Shown: piece by piece, positions 52,549 through 62,909 of the stretch
Position numbering within the stretch: the stretch's first letter is position 1
How the letters are laid out: each line of letters begins with the position of its first letter
From: Paguma larvata
Lineage: Eukaryota > Chordata > Mammalia > Carnivora > Viverridae
Length of the DNA stretch: 64,000 bases
NCBI GenBank assembly: GCA_030068075.1
Contig: CM057826.1
Coordinates: 63,709,312 to 63,773,311, forward strand
Direction of reading: 5' to 3'
Translations under genes and position numbers: made by a program
The notes under the pieces: generated by a model
Seen by the model: only the letters and a program-made list of their open reading frames with translations
What the model was told of the DNA's origin: nothing
Databases searched by the model: none

Positions 52549-52980
52549 TTTTTTTTTTTAAGTTTATTTTGAGAGAGACAGAGCACAAGTAGGGGAGGGG
52601 CAGAGAGGGAGAGAGCACTGCCAGCTGCAGAGCCGGATGCAGGGCTCGAACGCACAAACCGAGGGGCGCCTGGGTGGCTCAGTTGGTTAAACGTCCGGCT
52701 TCGGCTCAGGTCATGATCTCACGGTCCGTGAGTTCGAGCCCCGTGTCAGGCTCTGTGCTGACAGCTCGGAGCCTGGAGCCTGCTTCAGATTCTGTGTCTC
52801 CCTCTCTCTCTGCCCCTCCCCCTGCTCATGCACTGTCTCTGTCTCAAAAATAAACAAACATTAAAAAAAATATTTCAAAAACAAAAAAACAAAAAAAACC
52901 CCCACAAACCGAGAGTGAGCTCATGACCTGAGCCAAAACCAAGAGTCGACGCTTAACCGACTGAGCCACCCAGGCACCCC
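52549..52980 (-). repeat. Felid SINE interrupted by an opposite-strand SINE
   Basis: Outer reverse copy: tail and body from 52549 to 52662, head from 52913 to 52980 ending gagccacccaggcacccc. The near-duplicate flanks gacaaatctttt and gaccaatctttt support one insertion split later. Confidence 0.94.
52663..52902 (+). repeat. Young felid SINE nested in the 52549 copy
   Basis: One of the least diverged copies in the window. It reads ggggcgcctgggtggctcag, gatctcacggtccgtgagtt, cctggagcctgcttcagatt and aaaataaacaaacattaaaa. It is bounded by cacaaaccga at 52653-52662 and 52903-52912. Confidence 0.97.
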
Positions 52981-53168
52981 TTGACCAATCTTTTAAGTTG
53001 ACTGCCCCAATATCCAGTCTCAACTTTCTTCCTTGGCTGACTTTCATGACTGAAAAAGCTGTATGATCGCTTTCCTAGCCTCTCATGCAGCTGAAGATAG
53101 ACATGAGCCACAGTTCTTGACAATGAGACTTAGATGAAAGTTGGCTGAGAGGGATTTTGAGAAATCTT

Positions 53169-53381
53169 TTTTTTTTTAATGTTTTTAATGTTTATTTCTG
53201 AGAGACACAGACAGAGAAAATGAGCAGGGGAGGGGCAGAGAGAGAGGGAGACGAAGAATCCAAAGCAGGATCCAGGCTCCGAACTGTCAGCACAGAGCCA
53301 GACACAGGGCTTGAACTCACAAACAATGAGATCATGACCTGAGCCAAAGTCAGACGCTTAACTGAGCCACCCAGGCGCCCC
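53169..53381 (-). repeat. Felid SINE with target duplication
   Basis: Reverse copy flanked by gagaaatctt at 53159-53168 and 53382-53391. Confidence 0.96.
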
Positions 53382-53391
53382 GAGAAATCTT

Positions 53392-54116
53392 CAGCTTTCC
53401 TAAAGTAGGGATAAAAGTGGCTGGCACAGCTAAGTTTTCATTCTGCCTTGGAATCTGATGTTCTTTCAGCCCTTTTATAAGCTTGAGATAACAATCATAA
53501 GGCTGTCAGAAACACGCGACAGAGAATGGAATGGGAAGATGTGAGGGTATCACTGCGCAGCTGAACCAACACCTGTAATACCTTCCGATTTCATGTTATT
53601 CCAAAAAACGTAATTCCTGCTTAAGTTCCTCATTGTTTTGTTGCATAAACACATTCCTAAATGTATATCTTCCCAAAGGGCTACTCTGAATCTTGTTTTG
53701 CATATACTGCCCCAATATTTATTTGTAAATCAAATATATAAACCGCTATACTATTATGTTCACTATAAAATATATGAACAACAGAAATTATTAGAGAGAG
53801 AAAAGAGTAAAAATCTGAATACTTCTTCCGGCACACCCATGGCTCATCTTCCTACAGCCTGGGTGTGTAAGTCCATTTAAAACTCTTGAATCTCTGGATT
53901 CACTTATTTTGTCGTCAAGGGGAATTTTTTATCTCAAGCAATAAAAACTTAATGAAAATGAAAATGGAATTTACTGGAAAGATGTATAGTTCATAGAATT
54001 CACAGAAGAGCCAAATCAGGCCTCAAGAACAGAACTCAGGATAACTCAAATCTGTAGACCATTAAGTATCTTAGCTTCCATCATCATCTATATGTCTTTG
54101 CTTCTATTCCAGATTC
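53392..54116. other. Intergenic spacer, nothing recognised
   Basis: AT-rich sequence downstream of both genes. No repeat or gene is identified. Confidence 0.4.
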
Positions 54117-54132
54117 AAATTCCTGAAAAATA

Positions 54133-54168
54133 GCGTTGGTGGTATAGTGGTGAGCATAGCTGCCTTCC
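54133..54168 (+). pseudogene. Retroposed 5' half of tRNA-Gly(TCC), tailless
   Basis: Thirty-six bases, gcgttggtggtatagtggtg followed by agcatagctgccttcc, equal the first 36 nt of mammalian tRNA-Gly(TCC) as I know it: acceptor strand, D arm with A box, and anticodon stem ending at the third anticodon base. The T arm, B box and acceptor 3' strand are absent. The segment sits exactly between two identical copies of aaattcctgaaaaata (54117-54132 and 54169-54184). It is therefore a single retroposition of a tRNA half with no added poly(A), not a decayed gene. Without the B box it should not be transcribed by Pol III from internal signals. Confidence 0.92.
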
Positions 54169-54738
54169 AAATTCCTGAAAAATAAACCATTGGTCTGGCT
54201 TGGGTCATACCCTGTGGTATGTCCTATAATTAACAGCCCTTCCAAAAGCATATGGAGTCAGAGAAGACAGTTCCCCAAATGATGCTCAGTAGACAAAAAA
54301 AATGACTGGATGGGGATTCTCTTAAATCTTATACAAAATTACCACTTTCAGAAACAGTGCTTTGGAATAAAGTCAGAATTGCCAATCCAATTTAGTTTCT
54401 TAAGAAAAAGTACACCTCAAGGTATTAAAAGCACAGGCACTGTAGCGTAACTCCAATTAAAGTAACGTTTCGAAGCCTACAAAATAAGCAAATCTAAAGC
54501 TTAAACTCCAGGACTTTCCATGTCAAAAAACTAGCAACTGAATACTCAACGACAATAATTGATTAAAATGATCTGTAGACTAGCTGTTCATAAATGTCCA
54601 TGAGGATTTAGCCATTTTCTTCTAGTTTTAAACTCACACTCAGCTTCCGCCTCCCATTTTATTCTCTTTAATTACCTCTTTTGCTATACTAGCATTACTT
54701 AGTTCACAGGCAAAAGCTATTAAAAGTCAGGTTCAAGT

Positions 54739-54744
54739 TTTATT
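54739..54744 (-). terminator. SRP19: SRP19 distal poly(A) signal candidate
   Basis: Reverse complement reads gcgaaataaaacttgaac. The downstream GU-rich element is weak. Confidence 0.4.
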
Positions 54745-54967
54745 TCGCTAACTTAAAAGTTGAAGAAAATGTGTATTGCAAATCTTTAATTAAACTCATT
54801 ATCTGAAACATGTTTACATACTGGATACAGGATTTCAAGTAACTGATGGTAGAATCCACTGTCCATTTAAAAATATGTTTCTTTCTTCCACAAAAACTGT
54901 GCGTTGAAAGGCAAAGAAAATTTTCTTTTATACTGTGTAAGAGCTAGATGCAAACTTCTGATGTAAA

Positions 54968-54973
54968 TTTATT
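54968..54973 (-). terminator. SRP19: SRP19 proximal poly(A) signal candidate
   Basis: Reverse complement reads caatgaaataaatttacatc, about 155 nt after the stop codon. Confidence 0.45.
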
Positions 54974-55125
54974 TCATTGTCAGCTCTGATGCTGAAGCTG
55001 GGAGGCACAAATGTCCACAGTTCGGCTAAATGATGCGAAACAAGCTTCTGCTTCCCTCAGATTAAATTAGAAGCCATCGTTCACGTCTCTCACAGTAGTA
55101 CCACATACTTGATTCTCATCCCCGG

Positions 55126-55259
55126 TCACTTCTTCTTCTTTCCTTTCCCTTTTTTACTTCCCTCTCCTTGCTGAAGACTTTGGTCACCACCTCCAGTTTT
55201 TTGTGTCCTTGTTTTTAGTTTAGGTATCATTTCCGCTGCGTACAACATTACTGACTTAC
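55126..55259 (-). CDS. SRP19: SRP19 coding exon 5 and stop
   Basis: Acceptor ttctag at 55260-55261. Encodes the end of Arg101 to Lys144: KSVMLYAAEMIPKLKTRTQ, a Gly/Gln-rich linker and the basic tail. Stop TGA at 55128-55126. The exon begins GTAAGT, so the acceptor coincides with a consensus donor. Confidence 0.98.
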
Positions 55260-58200
55260 CTAGAAACCAGAAGTCGGGTTTAGTGTATAATTTAAGGAAT
55301 AAGACATAAAAGCTCATTAACTTCAAATTAATCATAAAAGTCAAGAAATTGTCACATCAGGAAAATGACAACGATAAAAAAGAAAAAAAAGACTATGAGG
55401 ACATGACTTGCTCAAGTGGGGGCCTTTCCCAGAGAAAAGGTTGTAAGAACTACGATGAAATATTTAAGTGAACAAAATAAAAATTTAATACACAAATTTT
55501 GGTCCTGGTTTTAGTAACTGACTAAATTTAGTACTTTAGTAAGATCAAAGGAATTATTCTAAATAAAAAAATCGGGAGACAGAATCAAGGACATCATTGT
55601 TATCTTAAGCTACAGAAACACAGGGCTGCTTAATCTTGTCAGTATCAAGCTACAAAAGATGTTAGTCATATGTCTGGACAATTTATGCGTACAGGTGTCC
55701 TGCCTGCTCTGCACACCAACTACCTCTTCCAGTTCCAGCAGCTACTTTCAACACACCTAAGCCCCTCGTTTCTGTCTCTTTTTACTTTCTTTCTAGAAAC
55801 AGGGAGCAACATGTTTCCAGCTGTAATTTTTACTTATATTTTATTTACTGGTCAAGTCAAAAGTTTTTTGTTTTTTAATTTTTTTTTCTCTTTTGACTTT
55901 TAAGAGATAGATAAAGAAGATGTCAAAGAGAAGAAGAAATACACTGGAATATACTACCTGCTACTCCAGAGTCAGAATCTTGTTTCCAGAAATATCTACC
56001 AACCTGGACAGGTTTTTAGCACATAAAAACCAATCTATTTTAACTAAAAACAATTTAGTTGTCGGCTTGGGATTAGTGTGACAAGAAGGGAATTAATAGC
56101 TCCATTTAAAAATTACAGTTTTTAGAAATAAAGAATTCAGAAAAGAATGTGTAAAAAGAAAATTCATCTTCCTCAAACTAGAATTAATATTTTGGAACAC
56201 TAACATCCAATTTTGTTTGGTTACTGCTGTTGTCTAAGAAATAAAATAAGAGATAATGCTACAGTCTTCTCTGAACACCATCCCTGTGTCCCCCCTCTCC
56301 CTGGCTCATCATTAGGTTAAATACTATTTTAAGACTGGGATTTTCTTCCAGCCCATTTAAAATACATTTACATATATAATAATTGATAAGCAACACGACA
56401 TATACATCAATAAACAGTAGTATTTTGTGTTTAAATGTCCCTGAGTGGTACCACACTATGCATTTCTCTTGCTTTTTTCACTCACTATGGCTTTTTAGAT
56501 TAATGACAGAAATCATTATCAGACCTCAAAGCCCTCTAGGATCTGAAATGGCATTAACATCTGACCATTCGATAATTCTACACTATTAACTTGGGAATAA
56601 TGATGGACTTCCAGACGTTTATAAAACGTTCATAAAACAAATTTTCCGGAGAAACGAATAGTAGGCTTCATCACACCCTCAGAGGTCATTAACTTAAGAG
56701 AAGCTAGAACCACTGTTTTCCTCTCTTCCTCAGCAGTGATCCTTTTCTAAATTAACCTGTAGAATGCCAATTTTTGATTTTTACCTTTCAAAAGCTCAGT
56801 TTTAGAACCTGTTTCGCAGAGTGGAGGAATAACCTATCCCCGAACTTTATTTGTTCATTCAGAAAAGCTTACGTGATGGAAACTGTACGAGACAGAGGCT
56901 GCCATCTTCCTGTTTGAGCTGGACCCGGACTCGGCCCCTGTACTGAACATCACGATTCCATTCTCTAGAGTACATTTTATTTTTCTAACATGAAAGAGCA
57001 AAAACAAACAAACAAACAAACCAGTCTTTAAGAAAGTTATTACATCAATGAGACTGAGTAAGAAAAATAGTTAAGAAACATTTCTTACCTCAAGGAATAC
57101 ATTAAGTCCAACTGCTGAACACACATCTTGAATCTCAGTAGCTGTAGGGTTTTCGACAGCCTGAACAGTTAAAACAAAAACACTAAACAGCTTACTGTAA
57201 GTGGATACTGCTATATTGTTCAGTGAATCATTTCAAATCTACGATCACAATACCTATCAAAACCTTAGGTTTCCTTTTCACTAGGTACGGTTTTTCCCAT
57301 TGTAATTTTTAAAACTCCTGGGAATAACACTGATTCAAACTGGTGTGTCCCTCTGTCTTCCAACAGAACATGAACGTCACAAAGGCAAGGATTGTTTTAT
57401 CAGTATATTCCCAAGTTATCTGGCATGAGGCTTGCAGCATATGGTTAAACAACTATTACAGATAACAAATATTTTAGAAAATTGTTTGGTAGTATCCACT
57501 ACAGCTAAACATACGGATTCTTCATGGATGTGCAATTCCACTTCTAGTATATATCCAAGAAAAATGCAAAACATGTTCCCTAAAAGACAAGCTAAAGAAT
57601 GTTGACAGGAGTAGTATGTGTAATGGAAGTAACCCAATGATCCATCAACAGTAGAATGGACTGTGGTATATCTATACAATTCAATACTACGGAGAAATGG
57701 TTTTCGGCAAGGTAACTTTGCCTCTCTGACATCTGGCACTGCTAGGAGACATTTTTAATTGTCCCAAGAGTCAGGTAAGGCACTGGTATCTGGGGGGGAG
57801 GCCAGATATGCTGCTAAAAAACCTAAAATGTACAGAATAGCCCCCACACAAAGAATGATCTGGATCAAAATGTCAATAGTGCTGTTGTTGAGAAACCCTG
57901 CACGGGGCAATGAGAATTAACAAACTATACCAAAAAATGTGAATATATTTCTTAAAGTTCAGTGAAAAAGACAGACACAAAAGTACATAGCGTATAATGC
58001 CATTTAAATAAAATTTAAAGGGGCGCCTGGCTGGCTCGGTTGGAGGAGCATGAGACTCTTGATCTTGGGGTTGTGAGTTGGATCCCCACGTTGGGTGCAG
58101 AGATTACTTTAAAATAAATAAAATTTTAAAAATAAAATAAAGCTTAAAAACAAACACAAGTAATATATGGTGCTGGAAGTCAGGACAGTGACTATCCTGG

Positions 58201-60179
58201 AATGTGAGTATAAGAGGAGGCGGCGGTGACTGTGAGCAGACAAAAGAATCTTCCTAGGTGCTGAAAATGCTTTCTTTTTTTAATTTGGGTGCTTGGTTAC
58301 CCATGTGTATTCAGTCTGTGAAAATTATGATATACACTTAAAACTTATGCATATTTATCCTCTATGTCAATAAAGTTAAAAACCAGTTATTCTACAAGTT
58401 ATGTGAGAGCTTGCGATCAGAGGCCTCTGTCACATTGGCTTGATGTCAGATGTTACCCTGCATCAGGGCTTTGGGACAGGCTCTGACTCTGGGGCAGCAA
58501 AGGCAACTTTCCTTTATACATATTTAAACAGCAAAATGGGAAATATTAACATAAAAACAATGCATTGCTTTAGGTCATGCATTCCTTCAATCTGCCACTA
58601 GATTACAAAATATAAGTAACCCTTTGGGGCGCCTGGGTGGCTCAGCTGGTTAAGTGTCCCACTCCTGATTTCAGCTCAGGTCATATCTTGGTTTCCTGAG
58701 ATGGAGCACAGAGGCTGCTTGGGATTCTCTCTCCCTCTCTTTCCCCGCCCTTCCCCTGCTTACTCTGTCTCAAACATGAATAAACAGGGAAAAAAACCCT
58801 CAAAATATGAATAACCTTTAAAAACACAGTATGACATCATTTTGAAAAATAAAAAGCTACAAGGACCCTTCTCTTGGCATTAGGCACAAACAAACCACCA
58901 GGCCAATTGAGACCTTGAATTTTCCCATTCAAACAACACAAGAGAAAAATCTATTTTTAAAAGCTACAACAACCTACTTTTAAAAAGCATTACACTTTAC
59001 CCCTCAAAAAAAAAAAAAAAAAGGAAAATGGACATAAACTATAAAACTCAACACATCTAAATTCTCAGCAAGTCTTGTTTAAAAACTCAGTTGCATTCTG
59101 GACATATCGCACAGTAACGTTGTTTGGTTGCCTTTATTAAGGGCAAGATTGGCATAATCTTGGTTTAAAAAAAAAAAAAACATGCAAACCCTACCTCCAC
59201 CCAACTTCTTTCTAGCTCATGAAGAACCATTCAAAAAATCCCCCCAGCTACAAATTAGAACCTTTCTGGTTTCACCGCTGTTAAGAAAAGCGCCCGAATT
59301 CTTGGCAGCTGTTCACTTCCGGCCCGAAACACTACGGGCCAGTAAAAGAAGCCCTTGCAGCCCTACCAGTACAACCTCCCAGAGCCTCTCAAGGACCGAG
59401 GTCCCAGCCCATTTACCTTGCTTATGGGGATTCGCCTCCCCTCCGCGATAGTCTTCTTGTTATTTAAATAAGCGGGATAGATACAAATGAACCTGCCACA
59501 GAAGGACGCACAGGTAGTATCAGCAGAGCAGTATTTCCAAAACCTCATTCATTCTTTCATCAACAGGACTGCCAGCATACCTGTTATTTGCTTAATATTT
59601 TCTCTTTAAATTGCCTCATATTTTTCCTTTAAATTGCCTCCCTTTTAGTTAACTTACTTAAAAAGCAAACTTTCGTTTCTTACCTTAGATGGAAAAATAC
59701 ACCACTTGCTAGAGAAGCTTTAAATTCAAACCAATGCCTTCACTATTGTTAGATACAGCTGCCTAGCAAAGTTCCCGAGGGTGGGACCTGCTGTCACACA
59801 GAAACTACGGCATCAGAGGTTTTAAAAGACTCTGAAGAACCCGAACGAACCTTTCTGAACGTAACAAGAGAACAGATTTGTCACTTGTGGGTCTGTTACT
59901 TAATGTCTGCCCACATCGCACCCAAGGTCCTTTGTCTCAGGTACAGGCAGGCAGAGTCGGAATTACGAGGACCTACGAAGAGCCAGGCGCTGCTGGCCTC
60001 TCGGAGGAACCCACCCCCGGGGAGCGGCCCGGGGCCTGCGGCCGGAGCCCAGCTTCCACCGCTAGGCTTTCTCTGGATGGGGAGGGCGGCGCAGCACCTG
60101 CGGGCTCGCTGCAAGCCCGTTCCTTTCTCAGGACCCACCTGTCCTGGTCGGCCGGGGACCGTGCGGCAGCACAAGCCAT
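55126..60179 (-). CDS. SRP19: SRP19 (signal recognition particle 19 kDa subunit), five coding exons
   Basis: SRP19 binds the tips of helices 6 and 8 of SRP RNA during nucleolar assembly. This remodels the RNA so that SRP54 can bind and the particle can bring signal-peptide-bearing ribosomes to the ER. Exons in transcript order are 60179-60139, 59492-59417, 57160-57089, 56984-56873 and 55259-55126. They sum to 435 nt, giving 144 aa, the length I recall for human SRP19. All introns are GT-AG. The product begins MACAAARSPADQDRFICIYP. It contains the RNA-contacting YLNNKKTIAEGRRIP segment (about 22-36), NPTATEIQDVC (43-53) and SREWNRDVQYRGRVRVQLKQ (68-87). It ends in a lysine tail, GKGKKKK. The start has a strong Kozak context (aacATGg). 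The frame is intact. The gene converges on REEP5. Confidence 0.98.
56873..56984 (-). CDS. SRP19: SRP19 coding exon 4
   Basis: Acceptor gttag, donor C|gtaagc, phase 1. Encodes residues 64-100 plus one base: KNKMYSREWNRDVQYRGRVR and QEDGSLCLVQFPS. Confidence 0.98.
56985..57088 (-). other. SRP19: SRP19 intron 3, 104 nt
   Basis: A very short intron with donor GAG|gtaaga and acceptor aatgttag|A. It contains an (aaac)n tract on the + strand near 57001-57020, which leaves little room for a polypyrimidine tract beyond its reverse complement. Confidence 0.95.
57089..57160 (-). CDS. SRP19: SRP19 coding exon 3
   Basis: Acceptor ctgttcag, donor GAG|gtaaga. Exactly 24 codons (residues 40-63, AVENPTATEIQDVCSAVGLN and VFLE), phase 0 at both ends. 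Skipping it would keep the frame. Confidence 0.98.
57725..57905 (+). repeat. MER20 hAT DNA transposon in SRP19 intron 2
   Basis: ggcactgctaggagacattt, aaatgtacagaatagccccc, caaagaatgatctggatcaa and gctgttgttgagaaaccctg match MER20 in its forward direction. Confidence 0.85.
58021..58140 (+). repeat. Short tRNA-Lys-like carnivore SINE
   Basis: ggggcgcctggctggctcgg, gagcatgagactcttgatct and ccccacgttgggtgcagaga, then an A/T-rich tail. No CT-rich body, so this is the older short subtype. Confidence 0.92.
58626..58798 (+). repeat. Felid SINE, internally deleted, with target duplication
   Basis: ggggcgcctgggtggctcag head, shortened middle and catgaataaacagggaaaaa tail. Flanks aaaatataagtaaccttt-like and aaaatatgaataaccttt agree closely. 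Confidence 0.92.
59417..59492 (-). CDS. SRP19: SRP19 coding exon 2
   Basis: Acceptor tgtggcag, donor AAG|gtaaat. Encodes the end of Arg14 to Lys39, with the FICIYPAYLNNKKTIAEGRR core that touches SRP RNA in the family. Confidence 0.98.
59493..60138 (-). other. SRP19: SRP19 intron 1
   Basis: 646 nt. Its promoter-proximal end is GC-rich. It is free of SINEs. Confidence 0.93.
60139..60179 (-). CDS. SRP19: SRP19 coding exon 1
   Basis: Encodes MACAAARSPADQD and two bases of Arg14, with donor AG|gtgggt. The start context is gcgaacATGg, with A at -3 and G at +4. Confidence 0.97.
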
Positions 60180-60420
60180 GTTCGCCCAGGCCCACCCGGC
60201 GCCCGCCCACAGCCTGCGAGCGAAAACCCTGCCGGTACACGGCTCTGAGACTTCCCAGAGGACTCCGTTTTCCGGCGGAAGCCCGGCCCACCGACGTGCC
60301 TACGCGTCCGCGGTTTTTGGCGATCATTTGTTCTGGCATCTGTCGCTCGGCGCCAACGTCTGCAGTTTCTGACGTGGCGTTAGCACCTCTCCTCTCGCGG
60401 GAGGATCCACGAAAGCTTCG
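60180..60420 (-). promoter_or_regulatory. SRP19: SRP19 promoter and 5' UTR region
   Basis: A TATA-less GC- and CpG-rich block (about 59.95-60.42 kb including exon 1). Minus-strand ccggaa at about 60271-60276 and ggaagt-type ETS cores are visible. tgacgtgg lies at 60370-60377 on the + strand. The transcription start is not determinable here. Confidence 0.75.
60370..60377 (+). promoter_or_regulatory. UPRE/CRE-like site TGACGTGG
   Basis: Exact match to the TGACGTG(G/A) core bound by ATF6, XBP1 and CREB3-family factors. It lies about 190 bp upstream of the SRP19 start codon. Occupancy is inference. Confidence 0.55.
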
Positions 60421-61790
60421 AATTCCTTCTTAAATCTTGTCGAAACCAGAGGTTTTAGGAGTTTACGCTGTTGCCAAAATGAGATTAAGATTTTACGCTC
60501 CTTCACGTCCAGTTTCACTCTGAGTTCGAATGGTGTTTAGTTACCCTCACCCTTAGGTGAGGGCTCTGTACAGCGGCTGATCTGTCTACATAGATCCGAG
60601 CAGGCGAGGAAATGCCTTTTAATGTTTAATCTTGATTGGCTTCCGGAGCCCACAGCTTGCTTTCAACTTGGCAAATACGTATTTTTATAGTGGCGCAACA
60701 AGCAAAATTACTGGCACTGTTTCAATAAGCCGTATAAATGTTAGGAATTTGACTATACACCTTTTTAAACTACTGAAAAACACCTTCTACCTTATAATTC
60801 ATTATATTTTTGCATACCTTAGGTTAATTGCAAAGCAGAGTTTCAGCATTTCCGTTCTTCAACTAAACACACCTTCATTCCTAACCTAGTGGCTGTTGTT
60901 TATTCCACACCAACAAAGGCACTTTTCAAGGGCAAGATAAGTATTCTTTATTACAGATGAAACAAACAAAAAAATCCTCCCAAAAGCTTGAGTCTCATCG
61001 AGGTTAGATAATTGTCTGTTCAGGCTAATGATGGCTGAGCATAGATGCCCATCTGGTCCTTCAGGAAGCCCCTGACTTTTCTCCATCCCCTCAATTCCTG
61101 CCTCTTAATCTTCCTTGTAGATTCTTAGTACTGGATTAGTTTGGTGCTGAGGTAAATATTTCAAAGAGCTTCATGCAATGTGACCAACAAAACACAACAG
61201 GGATGAAATGAATTCAAGCTTTAAAATATCTAGTTTACCTGCTTTAGGATTTATTTTCATACTTTAGTTGCATCATGAAAACTCAAATACTTCTTTTCAG
61301 AAAATCAGTATTTTATATATACATATGGAAAAAATGGGACGTGAACAAGGTAGTCTGAGGTTTAATACATGCAGTAGCCTACTTACCATGGAGTTTTCTT
61401 AGACCTGTGTAAATACTTGCAGACAAAAAGACCCAGTATTAAAATTGGTTTTATTTCCTGGTTCATAAACACTAAGGGAGTTAATGATGGAGCTGATATA
61501 TTTTTTTTTTTTTTGGAGCTGATATTTTTGAGTACCATTCTGTGCTAGATCCATAACTTCTATTTAACTCTACTCTACTGTTGAAATATCTTACAAGTAC
61601 ACAGAAAAGTTGATGGGAAGGGAGACAGCAATATTGTTACAATAGTGATGATTAAAGAAACAATAAGTGAATACAAAGTTTTAAAATGTTAATGCTTGTG
61701 GAAAAGCAGGTTGGTTTAAAGGAGGATGAAGTTGGATGTGGAAAATTGTGAAAATGACGAAAGGACTTTAGAGATTGACAGTACTAGTTT
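60421..61790. other. Upstream flank of SRP19
   Basis: Composition drops quickly to AT-rich. No exon of another gene is seen. In human, APC lies further upstream of SRP19, so its 3' end is probably outside the window. Confidence 0.45.
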
Positions 61791-61801
61791 TCAAATCTAA
61801 T

Positions 61802-62003
61802 ATTTTAAATAAAATTTATTTATTTTGAGAGGGAAAGAAAGTGTGAGTGGGAGAGGGGCAGAGAGAGAGAGCGGGAGAGAGAGAATCCCAAGCAGACTCT
61901 GCACTCCCAGTGGAGAACCTGGTGAGGCTCAAACCCACAAACCTGGAGATCGTGACCTGAGCGGAAGTCCGATGCTTAACCAACTGAACCACCCAGGCGC
62001 CCC
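61802..62003 (-). repeat. Felid SINE with target duplication
   Basis: Reverse copy ending gaaccacccaggcgcccc. It is flanked by tcaaatctaat (61791-61801) and tcaaatcgaat (from 62004). Confidence 0.95.
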
Positions 62004-62559
62004 TCAAATCGAATTATCAAACTGTCTTCCTTTTCCCTATTTAGATGCACAACTAAATTCAACCTGTCAACCTTGGTTGAGGATACTGGGTAGGGGTGGG
62101 GTTCACAAAGGTGGAAAGAGAAGGCCAAGGTGGGCAAGAGAAATTTTCCTAAAATAGTTGAGTAAGAATTGAAAGCAGGAGGAAGGGATTGAAGAAGAGG
62201 TATGATATACATGTGTGCACGGGCAGGAGGGGACTGGTAGATATGTAAGATGATCTGTGAGCTTTGACAGAAAAGTGATTATGAAAGAATTGGTGGCTTA
62301 CATGATATCTGTGCTACAAATCCCTGGATGGCTTCTATTGCATCCAACGAGGACATTTTGAGAAGCTACTATGTGCCAGCTACTTTGAGAAGTGTTAAGG
62401 GAGATACAGATAAAAATAATAAAATATTTCTTGATCAAATTTCTCACAACTCTAAGGGGTGAGCCTGGTATGCATATAGGGCATGCCAGGGCCATTCCAG
62501 CCTGCACTGCGTCCATGAGAGAACTCAGGCAAGCCTGGCTAACTAGTGGGATGGTCTGC

Positions 62560-62900
62560 CTGTTTCACTTGTCCATTACAATATAACTAAACACTCTAAA
62601 AGTTAGTGCTTTAAAAGAACAATGTATTTGCTCATAAAACTGTAGTTTGGGTAGAGCTCAGCCGAAACACCTGATCTCTGTTCTGCATGGCATCTGCTGG
62701 AGATAGAAAGTCCAAAATGACCTCTTAACTCCTATAGCTCTGCCTCGGCGGTATGGTTGACAGCTGAAGGTTGGCTGGTACCTTCCTTCTCCTGTGGTGT
62801 AGCCTCTCCATATGGCTAGGCCGAAATTTGACAAAGGCTCTCTCCTTGGCCAAACTTTAGACAGGCTCCTCTGAGCTCTTTTCTTGACTGGCCTTGACCT
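62560..62900 (-). repeat. Old MLT1-like LTR
   Basis: ttgtccattacaatataact, tgctcataaaactgtagttt, tctgcatggcatctgctgga and cctctccatatggctaggcc resemble an old MaLR LTR in reverse. Strongly diverged. Confidence 0.5.
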
Positions 62901-62909
62901 TGGCCCCTG

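Larger units (their letters stand above)
54720..55125 (-). other. SRP19: SRP19 3' UTR, candidate extent
   Basis: Begins after the TGA at 55126-55128. Minus-strand AATAAA hexamers lie at 54968-54973 and 54739-54744, giving UTRs of roughly 170 or 400 nt. The choice cannot be made from sequence alone. Confidence 0.55.

Noticed and set aside
59878..60433. Overlapping plus- and minus-strand open frames of 147-182 codons at the SRP19 promoter
   Set aside because: GC-rich shadow frames around SRP19 exon 1. None extends a known protein or has splice support.
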